The notes under the pieces are model-generated. The model did not search any database. It was not told the origin of the DNA and was given only the letters and a program-made list of their open reading frames with translations. The position numbers were made by a program, and so were the translations under genes. Shown one piece after another: positions 23,308-31,888 of a stretch of DNA of 64,000 nucleotides. Source of the DNA: JAUILH01 sp965230535. GTDB taxonomy: Bacteria; Bacteroidota; Bacteroidia; Flavobacteriales_D; JAUILH01. Numbering within the stretch: the stretch's first letter is position 1; each line of letters starts with the position of its first letter. Where the stretch lies: contig OZ246009.1 in NCBI GenBank assembly GCA_965230535.1, positions 1,364,001 through 1,428,000 of the forward strand. Reading direction: 5' to 3'.

Positions 23308-24420
23308 ATGAAAAATGACAAAAACAGTAGAAAAAAGAAGTTCATTCTAGTTCTAAGTGGAGGATTCGGAAACGGAGGATTCCAAGCAGGGGCTTTAAAG
23401 TACATTCACAAAAACGGGTTAACAATTGAGGGAAAAAAGCATTTCCCAAATCACTTTGACGCCATTTTTACCATTTCAGCAGGAGGTTATAACGGAGTTA
23501 TGACCGCTATGGGTAAACATGATGAACTATATGACCTCTGGCACCATATCGCTGGAAAGCCATCGGAGGTTTATAAAAGTGAATTTTTAGAAATTGACGG
23601 AGAGAAAATCAAGATAGATACTGAAGCCATCGTAGCCTATTTGACAGAAGATCTCAATTTCTTTCAAAAGGCGGGCTTAATTCTTCCTTCCGGAAGAAAA
23701 AAAGCCATGAAAAAGATCGGTAAGAAGCTAAAATCGTTTTTAGCCATTGCCGACCCAAGTCCGTTAGTTGAAAAGCTTAGACGACTTGTAAGTCTTAAAG
23801 ACATCAAAAGTGATGCGTTCCATGCTGGTTTTGTTTCTCTTACAGATGGTGTTTACTATAACCCATCTCACAAAGAGTTTGAGAGTGACACGCAGCTAAG
23901 AAATGCAGTTTTGGCAACAGGCACGATCCCTGTAATGTTTCCTCCAGTAGATGAAATCGTGACTAAAAAATACACCATAACCAATGCGGTAGATGGTGCA
24001 ATTAGAAATGTGACACCTCTTGGGGATGCGGTTAAGTATATCAATAACTTAAAGGATGATGTCGACTATCATTTTGTGGTGATTTCATGTCATACGGGTA
24101 AAGAGGAAGTAATGACTAAAAGACCAAATATTTTGAGCATTGTAGCCCGTAGTATGTATGAAATAGCTATGAATGAAATCTTGCAAAATGACATAGATTG
24201 TTTTGTGCAAATCAACTCACTTGTGAAACAAGCCAGAGCAAAGGGAGTTGAGCTAATTGGAAAATCTGGAAAGGTTCTAAGGGACTTCAAAATTAAGATC
24301 ATCAAACCTCAAAGAGAACTTGGTGCATCTCATGATTTTTCACGAAAGAAAGTGCTTGATACTCTTTCTCATGGGTACACAGTAGCACAGTCGGTTGACC
24401 AAAATCTCGGTTGGAAATAA
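23308..24420 (+). CDS. Patatin-like phospholipase
   Basis: The oxyanion-type loop SGGFGNGGFQAGAL (residues 17-30), the nucleophile region ISAGG with Ser57, and the Asp of the dyad in VDGAIRNVTPLG (Asp229) are all in the order of patatin enzymes, which cut acyl chains from phospholipids. The canonical G-x-S-x-G lacks its first Gly (TISAGG). The 370-residue length and the absence of a signal peptide fit cytoplasmic patatins. It follows the DUF2272 gene by 21 bases and ends the virus-like operon before a terminator (24445-24483). In a membrane-containing virus it could open host or viral membranes; an effector or defence role is equally possible. Confidence 0.75.
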   Translation: MKNDKNSRKKKFILVLSGGFGNGGFQAGALKYIHKNGLTIEGKKHFPNHFDAIFTISAGGYNGVMTAMGKHDELYDLWHHIAGKPSEVYKSEFLEIDGEKIKIDTEAIVAYLTEDLNFFQKAGLILPSGRKKAMKKIGKKLKSFLAIADPSPLVEKLRRLVSLKDIKSDAFHAGFVSLTDGVYYNPSHKEFESDTQLRNAVLATGTIPVMFPPVDEIVTKKYTITNAVDGAIRNVTPLGDAVKYINNLKDDVDYHFVVISCHTGKEEVMTKRPNILSIVARSMYEIAMNEILQNDIDCFVQINSLVKQARAKGVELIGKSGKVLRDFKIKIIKPQRELGASHDFSRKKVLDTLSHGYTVAQSVDQNLGWK

Positions 24421-24444
24421 CAGAGTTTAAGCACTCAAAAATGC

Positions 24445-24483
24445 AAACGCTGAAATCCTCAACAGTAAAGGGTTTCAGCGTTT
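24445..24483 (+). terminator. Rho-independent-type terminator after the patatin gene
   Basis: AAACGCTGAAA (24445-24455) pairs with TTTCAGCGTTT (24473-24483) around an 17-base loop, 24 bases after the patatin stop codon. The symmetrical A/T ends let it work in either direction. Confidence 0.65.
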
Positions 24484-24566
24484 AATTGAAAATAAACTAA
24501 TCCAATGAATCGAAAAAATATTAGTGAATCAAGAAATTGTATTGTGTTCAATTCAATTCCGCTGAT

Positions 24567-24938
24567 ATGATGGGGAACACAAATACCAGCACTTTATCAA
24601 ATCTAATAAGGTTATCTGATATAAAAATCAAACTTGGATATAACACATATAGATCGGTAAAGAAATGGTGCAAGAAGAATGGGGTCACTATTTTGGGGGA
24701 AGGTTCACAGAAATGGGTAAACGCATTACAGTTTAATATTGCTTTTTACAAACGTTTCATTCAAGAACTCAAAGTCAAGTACCCTTTAAGGTGGGGAGAT
24801 GTTTTTAGTGCATTTATCGAAAATGATACAAAGAGACTTCTTGAGCTGACAGATCAGAAAGCGGAATTGAAATCAACACACTATTCTCCAAAAAGTAAAG
24901 CGGAGGAAGATTTTTTAAACCAAATGAATGATCTATGA
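24567..24938 (+). CDS. Excisionase-like/DNA-binding small protein upstream of integrase (123 aa)
   Basis: The start is the ATG at 24567; a TTG at 24537 in the same frame is less likely. Residues about 10-55 (LIRLSDIKIKLGYNTYRSVKKWCKKNG) resemble the winged-helix of excisionase/MerR-type proteins: a helix ending in LGY, then RSVKKWC, then a wing. It overlaps the integrase gene by 4 bases, the position often taken by an excisionase. Function inferred from that position. Confidence 0.5.
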   Translation: MMGNTNTSTLSNLIRLSDIKIKLGYNTYRSVKKWCKKNGVTILGEGSQKWVNALQFNIAFYKRFIQELKVKYPLRWGDVFSAFIENDTKRLLELTDQKAELKSTHYSPKSKAEEDFLNQMNDL

Positions 24939-26245
24939 AAGCACTCAAAATTCCAAAAAGTAAAAGAGTTACTGGACTACATACTTATTGCAATTCCTGT
25001 AAACAATACACAACCAAAGGAATTTGTCATAAGAACAAAAAGTCAATATCAACATGTAAATCAAAGGAAAAGCATGTATTTAAGTTATTCGTCGCTGTTC
25101 CTAATACAGATGGTAAACAAATGAAGTCCAGAACACTTAAAACAAAAGACTTAGATCAAGCTATAGTGTCAGCTTTCGAATTTAGAAAGGAACTAGAAGC
25201 CACTAATTACAAAACTGTTTTATCAGTTCCGATCAAACGAGAACATCCAAATGGATTGATAGATTGTATGGCTATGTATATTGGATTTCTTAACAATATA
25301 GGGATTGAAGAACATTTGATTAAAAATAGGACTAAGGCTCACATAAAAGAGGTATCAAGGATTTTCAAAAGGTTTTGTGAATCGCTAAAAAAAGCTGGCT
25401 ACAGTCATAAAGCAATAAGGGTAGAACAAATTACATCAAGAGAGGTGGGGGAATTTCACAATTTCCTGATCAATGACCTTCAATACGCGAACAAAACCTA
25501 TAATAAGATGATAGCTTGTATGCGACAGTTTTACGCATGGTTAATAGATAAAAAGGATTACGAATTAAAGAACCCATTTGATGGAGTAGCCAGAAGAAAG
25601 GTATTAAAAGTTCAAAACACTATTAAGAAGAGTGAATTTGAAAATTTGCTTCAGGTTATTAAACCCTCAAATACTACTCAAACCTTAAAGTCAGGAGCGA
25701 AAAGATATTACTATAAAGATTGGTTAGGTTCTGCTTTTAAATTGGCTCTAGAAACAGGGTTAAGAAGGGAAGAATTAATTGAATTGCGTTGGAATTTTAT
25801 TGAATGGGAGGGTAATCGTCCTATTTACTTTAGCATTCCCAATTTCAAAGTAAACAGATTGAATGGAATCGACGGGACAAAAGAATCTCAATACAAACTA
25901 GTCCCAATAACTAATGGAGTGTTAAGGGTTTTGAATAATGAACTTGATCTCTATTCAAAGAGGGATAGCAATGAATATTTATTTGATTCAAATGAAGTCA
26001 TGAAAAGAACTACGATGTGTGAATTCATCAGTAAAGCATTTGGTCATTTTTGGTCATTGGTTAAATCGGATCGTAAATTGACTTTAAACGATTTGAGAAA
26101 TACTTATATATCAAATCTCTATAAAATGTATGGAGAAAAAACTAAAGTGGTTACAGATCATTCATCGATTGATGTGATAGAAAAGCATTATTTGGATAGA
26201 ACTTTATTGATGGATGTTGCAACCAAATTTTCAGTATTCGATTGA
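24935..26245 (+). CDS. Tyrosine recombinase (integrase), Bacteroidota type
   Basis: A Cys-rich N terminus (residues about 11-45, CNSC, then C-x12-C) suggests a zinc-binding module before the SAM-like core-binding domain (about 110-220). The catalytic domain shows the first Arg in ETGLRREELIELRW, DLRNTYISN where the canonical HxxRH is NxxRN, DHSSI with the following His, and KHYLDRT with the Tyr nucleophile. The active site is therefore incomplete at the HxxR His, which is changed to Asn; this may be tolerated. It lies 122 bases from the tRNA 3' end, consistent with tRNA-directed integration. Confidence 0.85.
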   Translation: MKALKIPKSKRVTGLHTYCNSCKQYTTKGICHKNKKSISTCKSKEKHVFKLFVAVPNTDGKQMKSRTLKTKDLDQAIVSAFEFRKELEATNYKTVLSVPIKREHPNGLIDCMAMYIGFLNNIGIEEHLIKNRTKAHIKEVSRIFKRFCESLKKAGYSHKAIRVEQITSREVGEFHNFLINDLQYANKTYNKMIACMRQFYAWLIDKKDYELKNPFDGVARRKVLKVQNTIKKSEFENLLQVIKPSNTTQTLKSGAKRYYYKDWLGSAFKLALETGLRREELIELRWNFIEWEGNRPIYFSIPNFKVNRLNGIDGTKESQYKLVPITNGVLRVLNNELDLYSKRDSNEYLFDSNEVMKRTTMCEFISKAFGHFWSLVKSDRKLTLNDLRNTYISNLYKMYGEKTKVVTDHSSIDVIEKHYLDRTLLMDVATKFSVFD

Positions 26246-26302
26246 TAAAAAACAACAATGATTTTGGAATACTTTTAACTCCACTTTTTAACTCCATCAA
26301 TA

Positions 26303-26332
26303 AAAAAGCCCCATCGTTAGATGGGGCTTTTT
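26303..26332. terminator. Bidirectional terminator between integrase and tRNA
   Basis: AAAAAGCCCCATC, loop GTTA, GATGGGGCTTTTT gives a 13-bp perfect stem with A/T runs on both sides, so it can stop transcription from the integrase gene and from the tRNA gene on the other strand. Confidence 0.85.
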
Positions 26333-26366
26333 CTTGAAACCCTTAATTATCAGCGGTTTCTCTCTG

Positions 26367-26440
26367 TAGCGCGGGGGAGATTTGAACTCCCGACCTCAGG
26401 GTTATGAATCCTGCGCTCTAACCAACTGAGCTACCGCGCC
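26367..26440 (-). tRNA. tRNA-Met (anticodon CAU)
   Basis: Read on the minus strand, the sequence folds as acceptor GGCGCGG/CCGCGCT (G1-U72 wobble), D arm GCTC/GAGC, anticodon loop TTCATAA, variable AGGTC and T arm GGGAG TTCAAAT CTCCC, with A73 and no encoded CCA. The anticodon CAU means Met, or Ile2 if modified to lysidine; the body looks like an elongator tRNA-Met of Bacteroidota. Its 3' end faces the integrase, so the attachment site is probably within 26367-26400. A possible promoter (TATATTTG on the minus strand) is at 26566-26573. Confidence 0.85.
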
Positions 26441-26565
26441 AAACGTCCAGTCAACAGACTGGCAAGATTATCATAACCAAATCTTTTTGATTTGCCCAAT
26501 TCAGAAAACTCATCTAGTGTCCTCGCTTCACACTTTACCGATGAATTTTGTACAAATCGGGGGCG

Positions 26566-26573
26566 CAAATATA
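26566..26573 (-). promoter_or_regulatory. Possible promoter -7 element for the tRNA gene
   Basis: On the minus strand this reads TATATTTG, a match to TAnnTTTG. It is 126 bases upstream of the tRNA, which would give a long precursor leader, so the link is uncertain. The 223-base region 26443-26665 holds no gene that I can see. Confidence 0.35.
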
Positions 26574-26665
26574 AAATCTTTCTTCAAATATTAATACGCA
26601 ATTGATTAAAAACTTCATGCTTTTTATGTTTTTCCAGATTTAATAAAACTATTTTTAGCTCTGAT

Positions 26666-29200
26666 TTGAAGTCGACAAAATACATAGTCTTTGCAGTACT
26701 GCTCGTTATCATTCCCATAGGTATTTTCTCTTGTATGAAGAGTAATGACGAAACGGTTTATCACGATCCGCCCGAAAAGGAAGAACTGATTGCGGAAACA
26801 GAACCCGTTTCAGAAGCTCGGCCCCGAAAACATTATTCTCAGAAAAAAAGTACTTGTACCGTTTGTCATGGAGGTATTGAACATATTCGTGAACCGGAAT
26901 CCGGTATGATGCAAGCCATTCTTGAAGTAGCAGATCGGGCCAGTATTGATGGGAATGATTGTGTGGTTTGCCATGGAGGTAGACCTGGACTCATGCATGT
27001 AGATAGTGCACATAGCGGAACCATTGATTATTTTAAATCACATGAAGGACCCAAAGAATTTTATCCTGATCCGGGATCTCCATGGATCAACAAGAATACC
27101 TGTGGCATGTGTCATCAGGAACAAGTAGCCACACAATTTACCTCATTGATGTTTACTGAAGCCGGCAAAATTCAAGGTTCTTTATGGGGCTTTGGAGGTA
27201 TGAATGGTTATAAGCATGACATTGGAAATTATGATGTGGAAGAACAAGATCCTCACAAAAAGTTGGGAACGGATCGGTATAAAAAATATATGACTCAACT
27301 CAAATCGCTTGAATCTGATGTATTTCCTTCAAAAATGAGTGCTTTACCTCCGGCTCCGACCGCAGATGAAGTTCAGGAAAACCCTGAATTGGCTGTATAT
27401 ACTTATCTAAGACAGGAGTGTCAGCGTTGTCATACAGGAAATCAAGGTCGACAAAAACGTGGCGATTACCGCGGAATGGGATGCTCTTCCTGCCATATTC
27501 CATACGGAAATGAAGGGTTTTATGAAGGCAAAGATGCGGCTATTAATAAAAAGGAAGCCGGACATCCTTTGGTACATAGTATTCAGGCTACCAGAGATGC
27601 TCATGTGCACGTCAATGGTAAAACATACTCCGGCGTACCCGTTGAGACTTGTACCACATGTCATGACAGAGGGAAACGCATTGGAACTTCTTATCAGGGA
27701 TTGATGGAAACAGCCTATTCGTCACCATTTATGGGAGATGGAGAGAATCAGGAGAAATTGCACACCAAGAATTACCTGCATTTACATGCGGATGTTCATT
27801 TGGAAAAGGGCATGCTGTGTCAGGACTGTCACACCAGTATAGATATTCACAGTGATGGAAATCTGGCGGGAACCACATTAGCTCCGGTTGAAATTGAGTG
27901 TCAGGATTGTCATGGAACCCCCAGCAAATATCCATGGGAATTGCCTTTGGGGTATAGTGATGAGCATAAAGGCCTTGGTAAATACGGATCAGCTCCAAGA
28001 GGTTTGGCAGATGATGTTTTGGAGTACACCAAAAAAGGGAAAGTATATCCTAAAAAAGATGGCTACTTACTCAGTGCAAGAGGAAACCCGATTGGAAACA
28101 TTGTGAAGAAGGGAAACAAAGTGCTTCTTCATACCGCCGGTGGGAAGGACATTTTGTTTGAGCCTTTAAAATACAAAGCGGATAACGACAAATTAAGTTT
28201 AGAAGGAGAAGTGGCCATGGTTACAGTCGATCAACACATGGAGACCATGGAGTGTTATACCTGCCATGCTACGTGGGCACCTCAGTGTTATGGTTGTCAC
28301 ATTAAAATAGATTATTCCCAACCTTGTGAGAGACATCCGGATTGGGTGGCGATGGGGAACGACCATGATGCTTCCGGATTGACAGCAGATGCCAGGGGGG
28401 CCTATGAAGAATATCTGATTGATGGAAAAGTCACGGAACAAAGAAGTTATTTGCGGTGGGAGAATCCGCCTTTGGCTGTGAACGGTGAAAATCGAATTTC
28501 TCCGGCCATTCCTGGTTGTCAAACTACGGTTACGGTTATCGGAAAAGACAGTACACCTTTATTGTTGAATCATATATTCAAAATCCCTAATGTAGAAGGA
28601 GCAGGGGAAGAGGGACAGTTGGGAATCGATATGTCGCCTGTTCAACCACACACCATTTCTAAAAAGTCCAGATCGTGTGAAGGCTGTCATAACAACCCAC
28701 AAGCCATGGGGTACGGAATTGAAAGCGGAGATACTTATAGCGATCCTTCAAAAGCATATGTGGTGGATTTAACGACTGCCGATGGTGAAATTTTACCAAA
28801 TAAGCACAAAGAACAAGTATCAGCTATTCCCAACTTAAGTATGGATTGGTCAAGATTTGTGACAGAAGAAGGTAAGCAGTTGCAAACTGTAGGACATCAT
28901 TTCTCTGGTTCGCGCCCGTTGAATAATAAAGAAAGAGCAAATCTGGATAGGAGAGGCGTTTGTTTGGCTTGTCATAAGCACATTCCCGATAATTTCGCGA
29001 TCAATTTATTGCACCACGTGAAGGATGTTCGCGGAGAGAAATACGACAAAGACGGACACAATCAACTGGTCAGTAAAATCGTGAGAACTTCTGCTTGGGC
29101 ACAAGTTATTTTTGCCTTCCTGGCTGGAGTGCTGGTGGTTATTTTAAGTTTCCTTGGATTCAGGTATCTGAGGAGAAAACGGAAGTCGAAAAAGGATTAG
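26666..29200 (+). CDS. Membrane-bound dodecahaem cytochrome c
   Basis: The 844-residue protein has twelve CxxCH haem-binding motifs (first CTVCH near residue 64, last CLACH near residue 770). An N-terminal segment (YIVFAVLLVIIPIGIFSC) serves as signal/anchor, possibly lipidated at Cys23, and a C-terminal membrane helix (AQVIFAFLAGVLVVILSFLGF) ends in a basic tail, so most of the protein is periplasmic. Nearly the whole frame is cytochrome; I recognise no specific reductase family with confidence. It starts at TTG 26666 because no nearer ATG gives the signal segment. It probably carries electrons to or from a periplasmic or extracellular acceptor. No partner genes (cytochrome b, NrfD, maturation) are next to it. 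Confidence 0.85.
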   Translation: MKSTKYIVFAVLLVIIPIGIFSCMKSNDETVYHDPPEKEELIAETEPVSEARPRKHYSQKKSTCTVCHGGIEHIREPESGMMQAILEVADRASIDGNDCVVCHGGRPGLMHVDSAHSGTIDYFKSHEGPKEFYPDPGSPWINKNTCGMCHQEQVATQFTSLMFTEAGKIQGSLWGFGGMNGYKHDIGNYDVEEQDPHKKLGTDRYKKYMTQLKSLESDVFPSKMSALPPAPTADEVQENPELAVYTYLRQECQRCHTGNQGRQKRGDYRGMGCSSCHIPYGNEGFYEGKDAAINKKEAGHPLVHSIQATRDAHVHVNGKTYSGVPVETCTTCHDRGKRIGTSYQGLMETAYSSPFMGDGENQEKLHTKNYLHLHADVHLEKGMLCQDCHTSIDIHSDGNLAGTTLAPVEIECQDCHGTPSKYPWELPLGYSDEHKGLGKYGSAPRGLADDVLEYTKKGKVYPKKDGYLLSARGNPIGNIVKKGNKVLLHTAGGKDILFEPLKYKADNDKLSLEGEVAMVTVDQHMETMECYTCHATWAPQCYGCHIKIDYSQPCERHPDWVAMGNDHDASGLTADARGAYEEYLIDGKVTEQRSYLRWENPPLAVNGENRISPAIPGCQTTVTVIGKDSTPLLLNHIFKIPNVEGAGEEGQLGIDMSPVQPHTISKKSRSCEGCHNNPQAMGYGIESGDTYSDPSKAYVVDLTTADGEILPNKHKEQVSAIPNLSMDWSRFVTEEGKQLQTVGHHFSGSRPLNNKERANLDRRGVCLACHKHIPDNFAINLLHHVKDVRGEKYDKDGHNQLVSKIVRTSAWAQVIFAFLAGVLVVILSFLGFRYLRRKRKSKKD

Positions 29201-29562
29201 AGTACTTCATGAATGGCGACATATTCTCCTACTCTGCTTTGTACATTGGGATCGTCAGTATCCCATAAACCATCTTTTACGCTAAGCGCCACTTTAATCT
29301 TTTTGCCCAGAATCTGTTTCATTTCAGCTTCAGTAACAGAAGATTCGTGCAAATTAATATGATAGGTTTTGTTTTTAGTTGTGAATTTGTAGTCATAAAT
29401 ACCTTTGACTTTCTTACCAATTTTATTCTCAAACTGCTCACGTTCAATGGTGCCTTTCATGATTTTTTGATTTTCCTGAATGGATTTAACAGGTGTTTCA
29501 ATACCAGTGTGTGCAAACGTAGGAATGGTAAATGTCAAGGAGAGAAGGAGTAAATATTTCAT
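29197..29562 (-). CDS. Small secreted protein (121 aa)
   Basis: I start at ATG 29562, which gives a signal peptide (MKYLLLLSLTFTIPTFAHTG); the longer frame from 29622 would run into the next gene and hide the signal. The mature part is small and basic with KNKTYHINLHES, a possible small beta-barrel or OB-like fold. It overlaps the end of the cytochrome gene by 4 bases on the opposite strand. Function unknown. Confidence 0.6.
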   Translation of the reverse strand: MKYLLLLSLTFTIPTFAHTGIETPVKSIQENQKIMKGTIEREQFENKIGKKVKGIYDYKFTTKNKTYHINLHESSVTEAEMKQILGKKIKVALSVKDGLWDTDDPNVQSRVGEYVAIHEVL

Positions 29563-29572
29563 AGTTATCAGC

Positions 29573-30328
29573 TTAAAAATTTTCAAAAACGCCAAGTCCA
29601 AATAAAGCAAAATCATATACAACAGGATCCTTTGGATTCATGATGCGCAGATGATTGCTCAACTCTTCTACGGCTTTCCAGTCATTTTGTTTTCGATTTA
29701 ACAGTCCAATTTTCCTGCCAACATTTCCGGTATGTATGTCCAGCGGACACATTAAAATTCCTGGGTCTATAGATTTCCAAATTCCAAAGTCCACACCTTT
29801 GTTGTCTTGTCGCACCATCCATCTCAAATACATGCAAATTCTTTTGCTGGATGAACCCTTGAGCGGATCTGAGACATGCTTTTGTGTTCTGGCCGGATGA
29901 TCGATAGAGAAAAACACCTGCTTAAAATGATGAATACTTTCTTTGAGAGTAGGATGGGAGCTAAAGACTTTTTCAAGACCGCCATGTTCCTTGTAGATGT
30001 GTTTTAAAGCACTCATGAAGTGACAAAAGTCCACTTTGTTAAAGGTCCTGTGCTTGAAATCCGGAAGGTTTTTTAGATCAGATTCCTCATGATTGAGAAT
30101 AAAGTTGTGAGGTTCAAAGTCCATCATTTCTACCATCTTATTGGCGTTGTTGATGATTGTTTTTCTTTGTCCCCAGGCAATGGTTGCTGCCAAAAAACCA
30201 GAGATCTCAATGTCTTCCTTCTTTGTGAATTTATGCGGAATAGAAATGGGATCTGATTCTATGAAATCAGCTTTGTTATATAGTTCTGCCTTCTCATCAA
30301 GAAAAGGTTTGAGTGTCGTGTAATCCAT
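29573..30328 (-). CDS. TIGR02757 (DUF2400) family protein
   Basis: The 251-residue protein matches the conserved TIGR02757 pattern: SDPISIPHKFTKKEDIEISG, LAATIAWGQRKTIINNAN, HIYKEHGGLEKVF, CMYLRWMVRQDNKGVDFGIW and PLDIHTGNVGRKIGLL. The family is widespread in Bacteroidota and Epsilonproteobacteria and resembles helix-hairpin-helix DNA glycosylases; its function is not established. The start MDYTTLKPFL fits the family length of about 250. The 10-base gap to the 121-aa gene suggests a shared transcript. Confidence 0.85.
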   Translation of the reverse strand: MDYTTLKPFLDEKAELYNKADFIESDPISIPHKFTKKEDIEISGFLAATIAWGQRKTIINNANKMVEMMDFEPHNFILNHEESDLKNLPDFKHRTFNKVDFCHFMSALKHIYKEHGGLEKVFSSHPTLKESIHHFKQVFFSIDHPARTQKHVSDPLKGSSSKRICMYLRWMVRQDNKGVDFGIWKSIDPGILMCPLDIHTGNVGRKIGLLNRKQNDWKAVEELSNHLRIMNPKDPVVYDFALFGLGVFENF

Positions 30329-30367
30329 GTATTGTCTTGAAGTGTATTTAGTCCAAAAACGACTTAA

Positions 30368-30730
30368 TCAAAAATGAATAAAATTAAATTTTAGAATTCC
30401 ACTTTTCTCATAAATTTCCATGACAGCCTTCTCCTCATATTCGCCTTTTATCCATTCATATTTTTCATAATTAATGCGTTGGTCAACCAAATATTTCTGG
30501 GCTTTGGGTAACTCTTTTTGAAACTCTTCTAAACAATCTTGTGATAGTTTGAATTCCAACCAAAATTCGTAATCAGCCTCCACAGATTTAATATCATTTC
30601 TTGTCAGAGTAGCGCATTCTGGTATGTCAATACCAAAACAGGCTTCTACGGTTTCGGTTCTTGCTTTATCAGAGTCAACGCAAGATGAACAAACGAAGAC
30701 AAGTAGTAGCACTATGAATCTGGAAACCAT
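30368..30730 (-). CDS. Lipoprotein of unknown function (120 aa)
   Basis: MVSRFIVLLLVFVCSSCVDS is a lipoprotein signal with the lipidated Cys at residue 17. The rest is acidic and helical (FWLEFKLSQDCLEEFQKE). Two further cysteine residues near residue 31 and 37 (ACFGIDIPEC) may form a disulphide. No family recognised. It lies between the TIGR02757 and methyltransferase genes on the same strand. Confidence 0.6.
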   Translation of the reverse strand: MVSRFIVLLLVFVCSSCVDSDKARTETVEACFGIDIPECATLTRNDIKSVEADYEFWLEFKLSQDCLEEFQKELPKAQKYLVDQRINYEKYEWIKGEYEEKAVMEIYEKSGILKFNFIHF

Positions 30731-30765
30731 AGCTCTAAATTACGAAATATGAGGGCTTAAAAAGT

Positions 30766-31884
30766 TTAATACAAATCGTATCGTCTAAATGTACAATCCA
30801 AGGGACCATTTTTCAAGTTGATTCGTTTGGAGGTTTTCAGACCAATATGTTTGATGTCATTTCTGTCACTCGTGATGATCCAAACTGTGCTGCCTTTAAA
30901 TTGCTTCTTCATGATGTCGCCCAACTCTTCATAATTTCTAATGCCTTCCATTTGCGACATTCGTTCTCCATAAGGCGGATTCATAATGATGGTGCTTCCA
31001 GGGTCTGGTGCAATGAGTTCCTTGATGTTGAAGTTCTGAAAAGATAACCTGAAGTATTCTTCGAGATTCGTTTGGTTAACTCTGGCTTTCTTCACCATAC
31101 CGAAATGAGCATCACTTCCGGCAATTCTTGGAAGACGATCTGTAATTTGGTCAACGGCAGTATCTTTAACTTCATCCCAAATTCTCTGATCGAAATTATT
31201 CCATCTGATCAAACTATAGAATTTTCTCAATACACCCGGAGGAACTTTTGCAGCCGCCATGGCAGCCTCAATTGGAATGGTACCGGAACCACACATAGGG
31301 TCTAGGAACTCCGATTTTTTATCCCAACCACTCAGAGCAATCAGTCCGGCAGCCAGAATTTCGTTGATAGGCGCTTCTCCCATCACATGTCTGTATCCAC
31401 GTTTAAAAAGTGGCTGACCAGTACTGTTCAAAGATAGAATGACTTTGTTGTCCCGAATGTTGAGATCGATAATCAAATCCGCACGTTCCTTACTCACCGA
31501 TGGACGTTCTCCATATTTATCTCTAAAGTAGTCTGCAATGGCGTCTTTGGTTTTAAGCGCTGCATACTGCGAGTGTGTGAAGTGATCTGATCTAACGGTA
31601 AATTGGATCATGAAACTACTTTTTGGACTTAAGTGCTCTTCCCAACGAATTTGTCTCACACCATCATACAATTCCTGATCATTTCTGGCTTCAAACCTGT
31701 GAATAGGCAAAAGAAAGTTGATAGCCAACCTGGATTCGTAGTTACATCTGTAAAGTGTCTTAAGATCTCCATCGAAAGTCACCACGCGTCTGTTTATCAG
31801 AACATTTTTACCTCCAAAGCTCTTAATCTCTTCTGCCAGGACATCTTCTAATCCATGGAAAGTTTTTGCCGTCAATCTCATCAT
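30766..31884 (-). CDS. THUMP-domain class I rRNA methyltransferase (RlmL N-terminal-like)
   Basis: Residues 1-155 form the THUMP region (LTAKTFHGLEDVLAEEI at the start, as in RlmL), followed by a Rossmann methyltransferase domain with DPMCGSGTIPIEAA (SAM-binding motif I, about residues 195-208) and the catalytic NPPYGERM motif IV (about 302), typical of N2-guanine RNA methyltransferases. It lacks the second methyltransferase half of E. coli RlmKL. The likely substrate is G2445 of 23S rRNA. It starts at ATG 31884, 5 bases after a TAnnTTTG promoter. Confidence 0.85.
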   Translation of the reverse strand: MMRLTAKTFHGLEDVLAEEIKSFGGKNVLINRRVVTFDGDLKTLYRCNYESRLAINFLLPIHRFEARNDQELYDGVRQIRWEEHLSPKSSFMIQFTVRSDHFTHSQYAALKTKDAIADYFRDKYGERPSVSKERADLIIDLNIRDNKVILSLNSTGQPLFKRGYRHVMGEAPINEILAAGLIALSGWDKKSEFLDPMCGSGTIPIEAAMAAAKVPPGVLRKFYSLIRWNNFDQRIWDEVKDTAVDQITDRLPRIAGSDAHFGMVKKARVNQTNLEEYFRLSFQNFNIKELIAPDPGSTIIMNPPYGERMSQMEGIRNYEELGDIMKKQFKGSTVWIITSDRNDIKHIGLKTSKRINLKNGPLDCTFRRYDLY

Positions 31885-31888
31885 ACTG

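Larger units (their letters stand above)
1..26400. mobile_element. Integrated element next to tRNA-Met, probable tailless-phage-like provirus (left end outside window)
   Basis: The right boundary is inferred: a tyrosine recombinase gene ends at 26245, a terminator follows, and the 3' half of a minus-strand tRNA-Met gene starts at 26367. Integrases of this kind usually recombine into the 3' end of the adjacent tRNA. Inside are two opposed gene blocks and a cargo region, and the same inverted-repeat motif recurs at 1446-1654, 8045-8068 and 13764-13838, which ties the parts together. A HerA-like ATPase, many single-pass membrane proteins, a muramidase and a phospholipase suggest a membrane-containing tailless virus. 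I saw no terminase, portal, tail, relaxase or VirB4-type gene. No second copy of the tRNA 3' end was found in the window, so the left end is unknown. Confidence 0.7.

Noticed and set aside
13831..24420. Tailed-phage or conjugative-element structural block
   Set aside because: No terminase, portal, tail tape-measure, relaxase or VirB4-like gene was recognised; the genes are small membrane-anchored proteins.
1..26366. Second copy of the tRNA-Met 3' end marking the left boundary
   Set aside because: No second copy of the GGGAGTTCAAATCTCCC region was found by eye in the window, so the boundary cannot be placed here.
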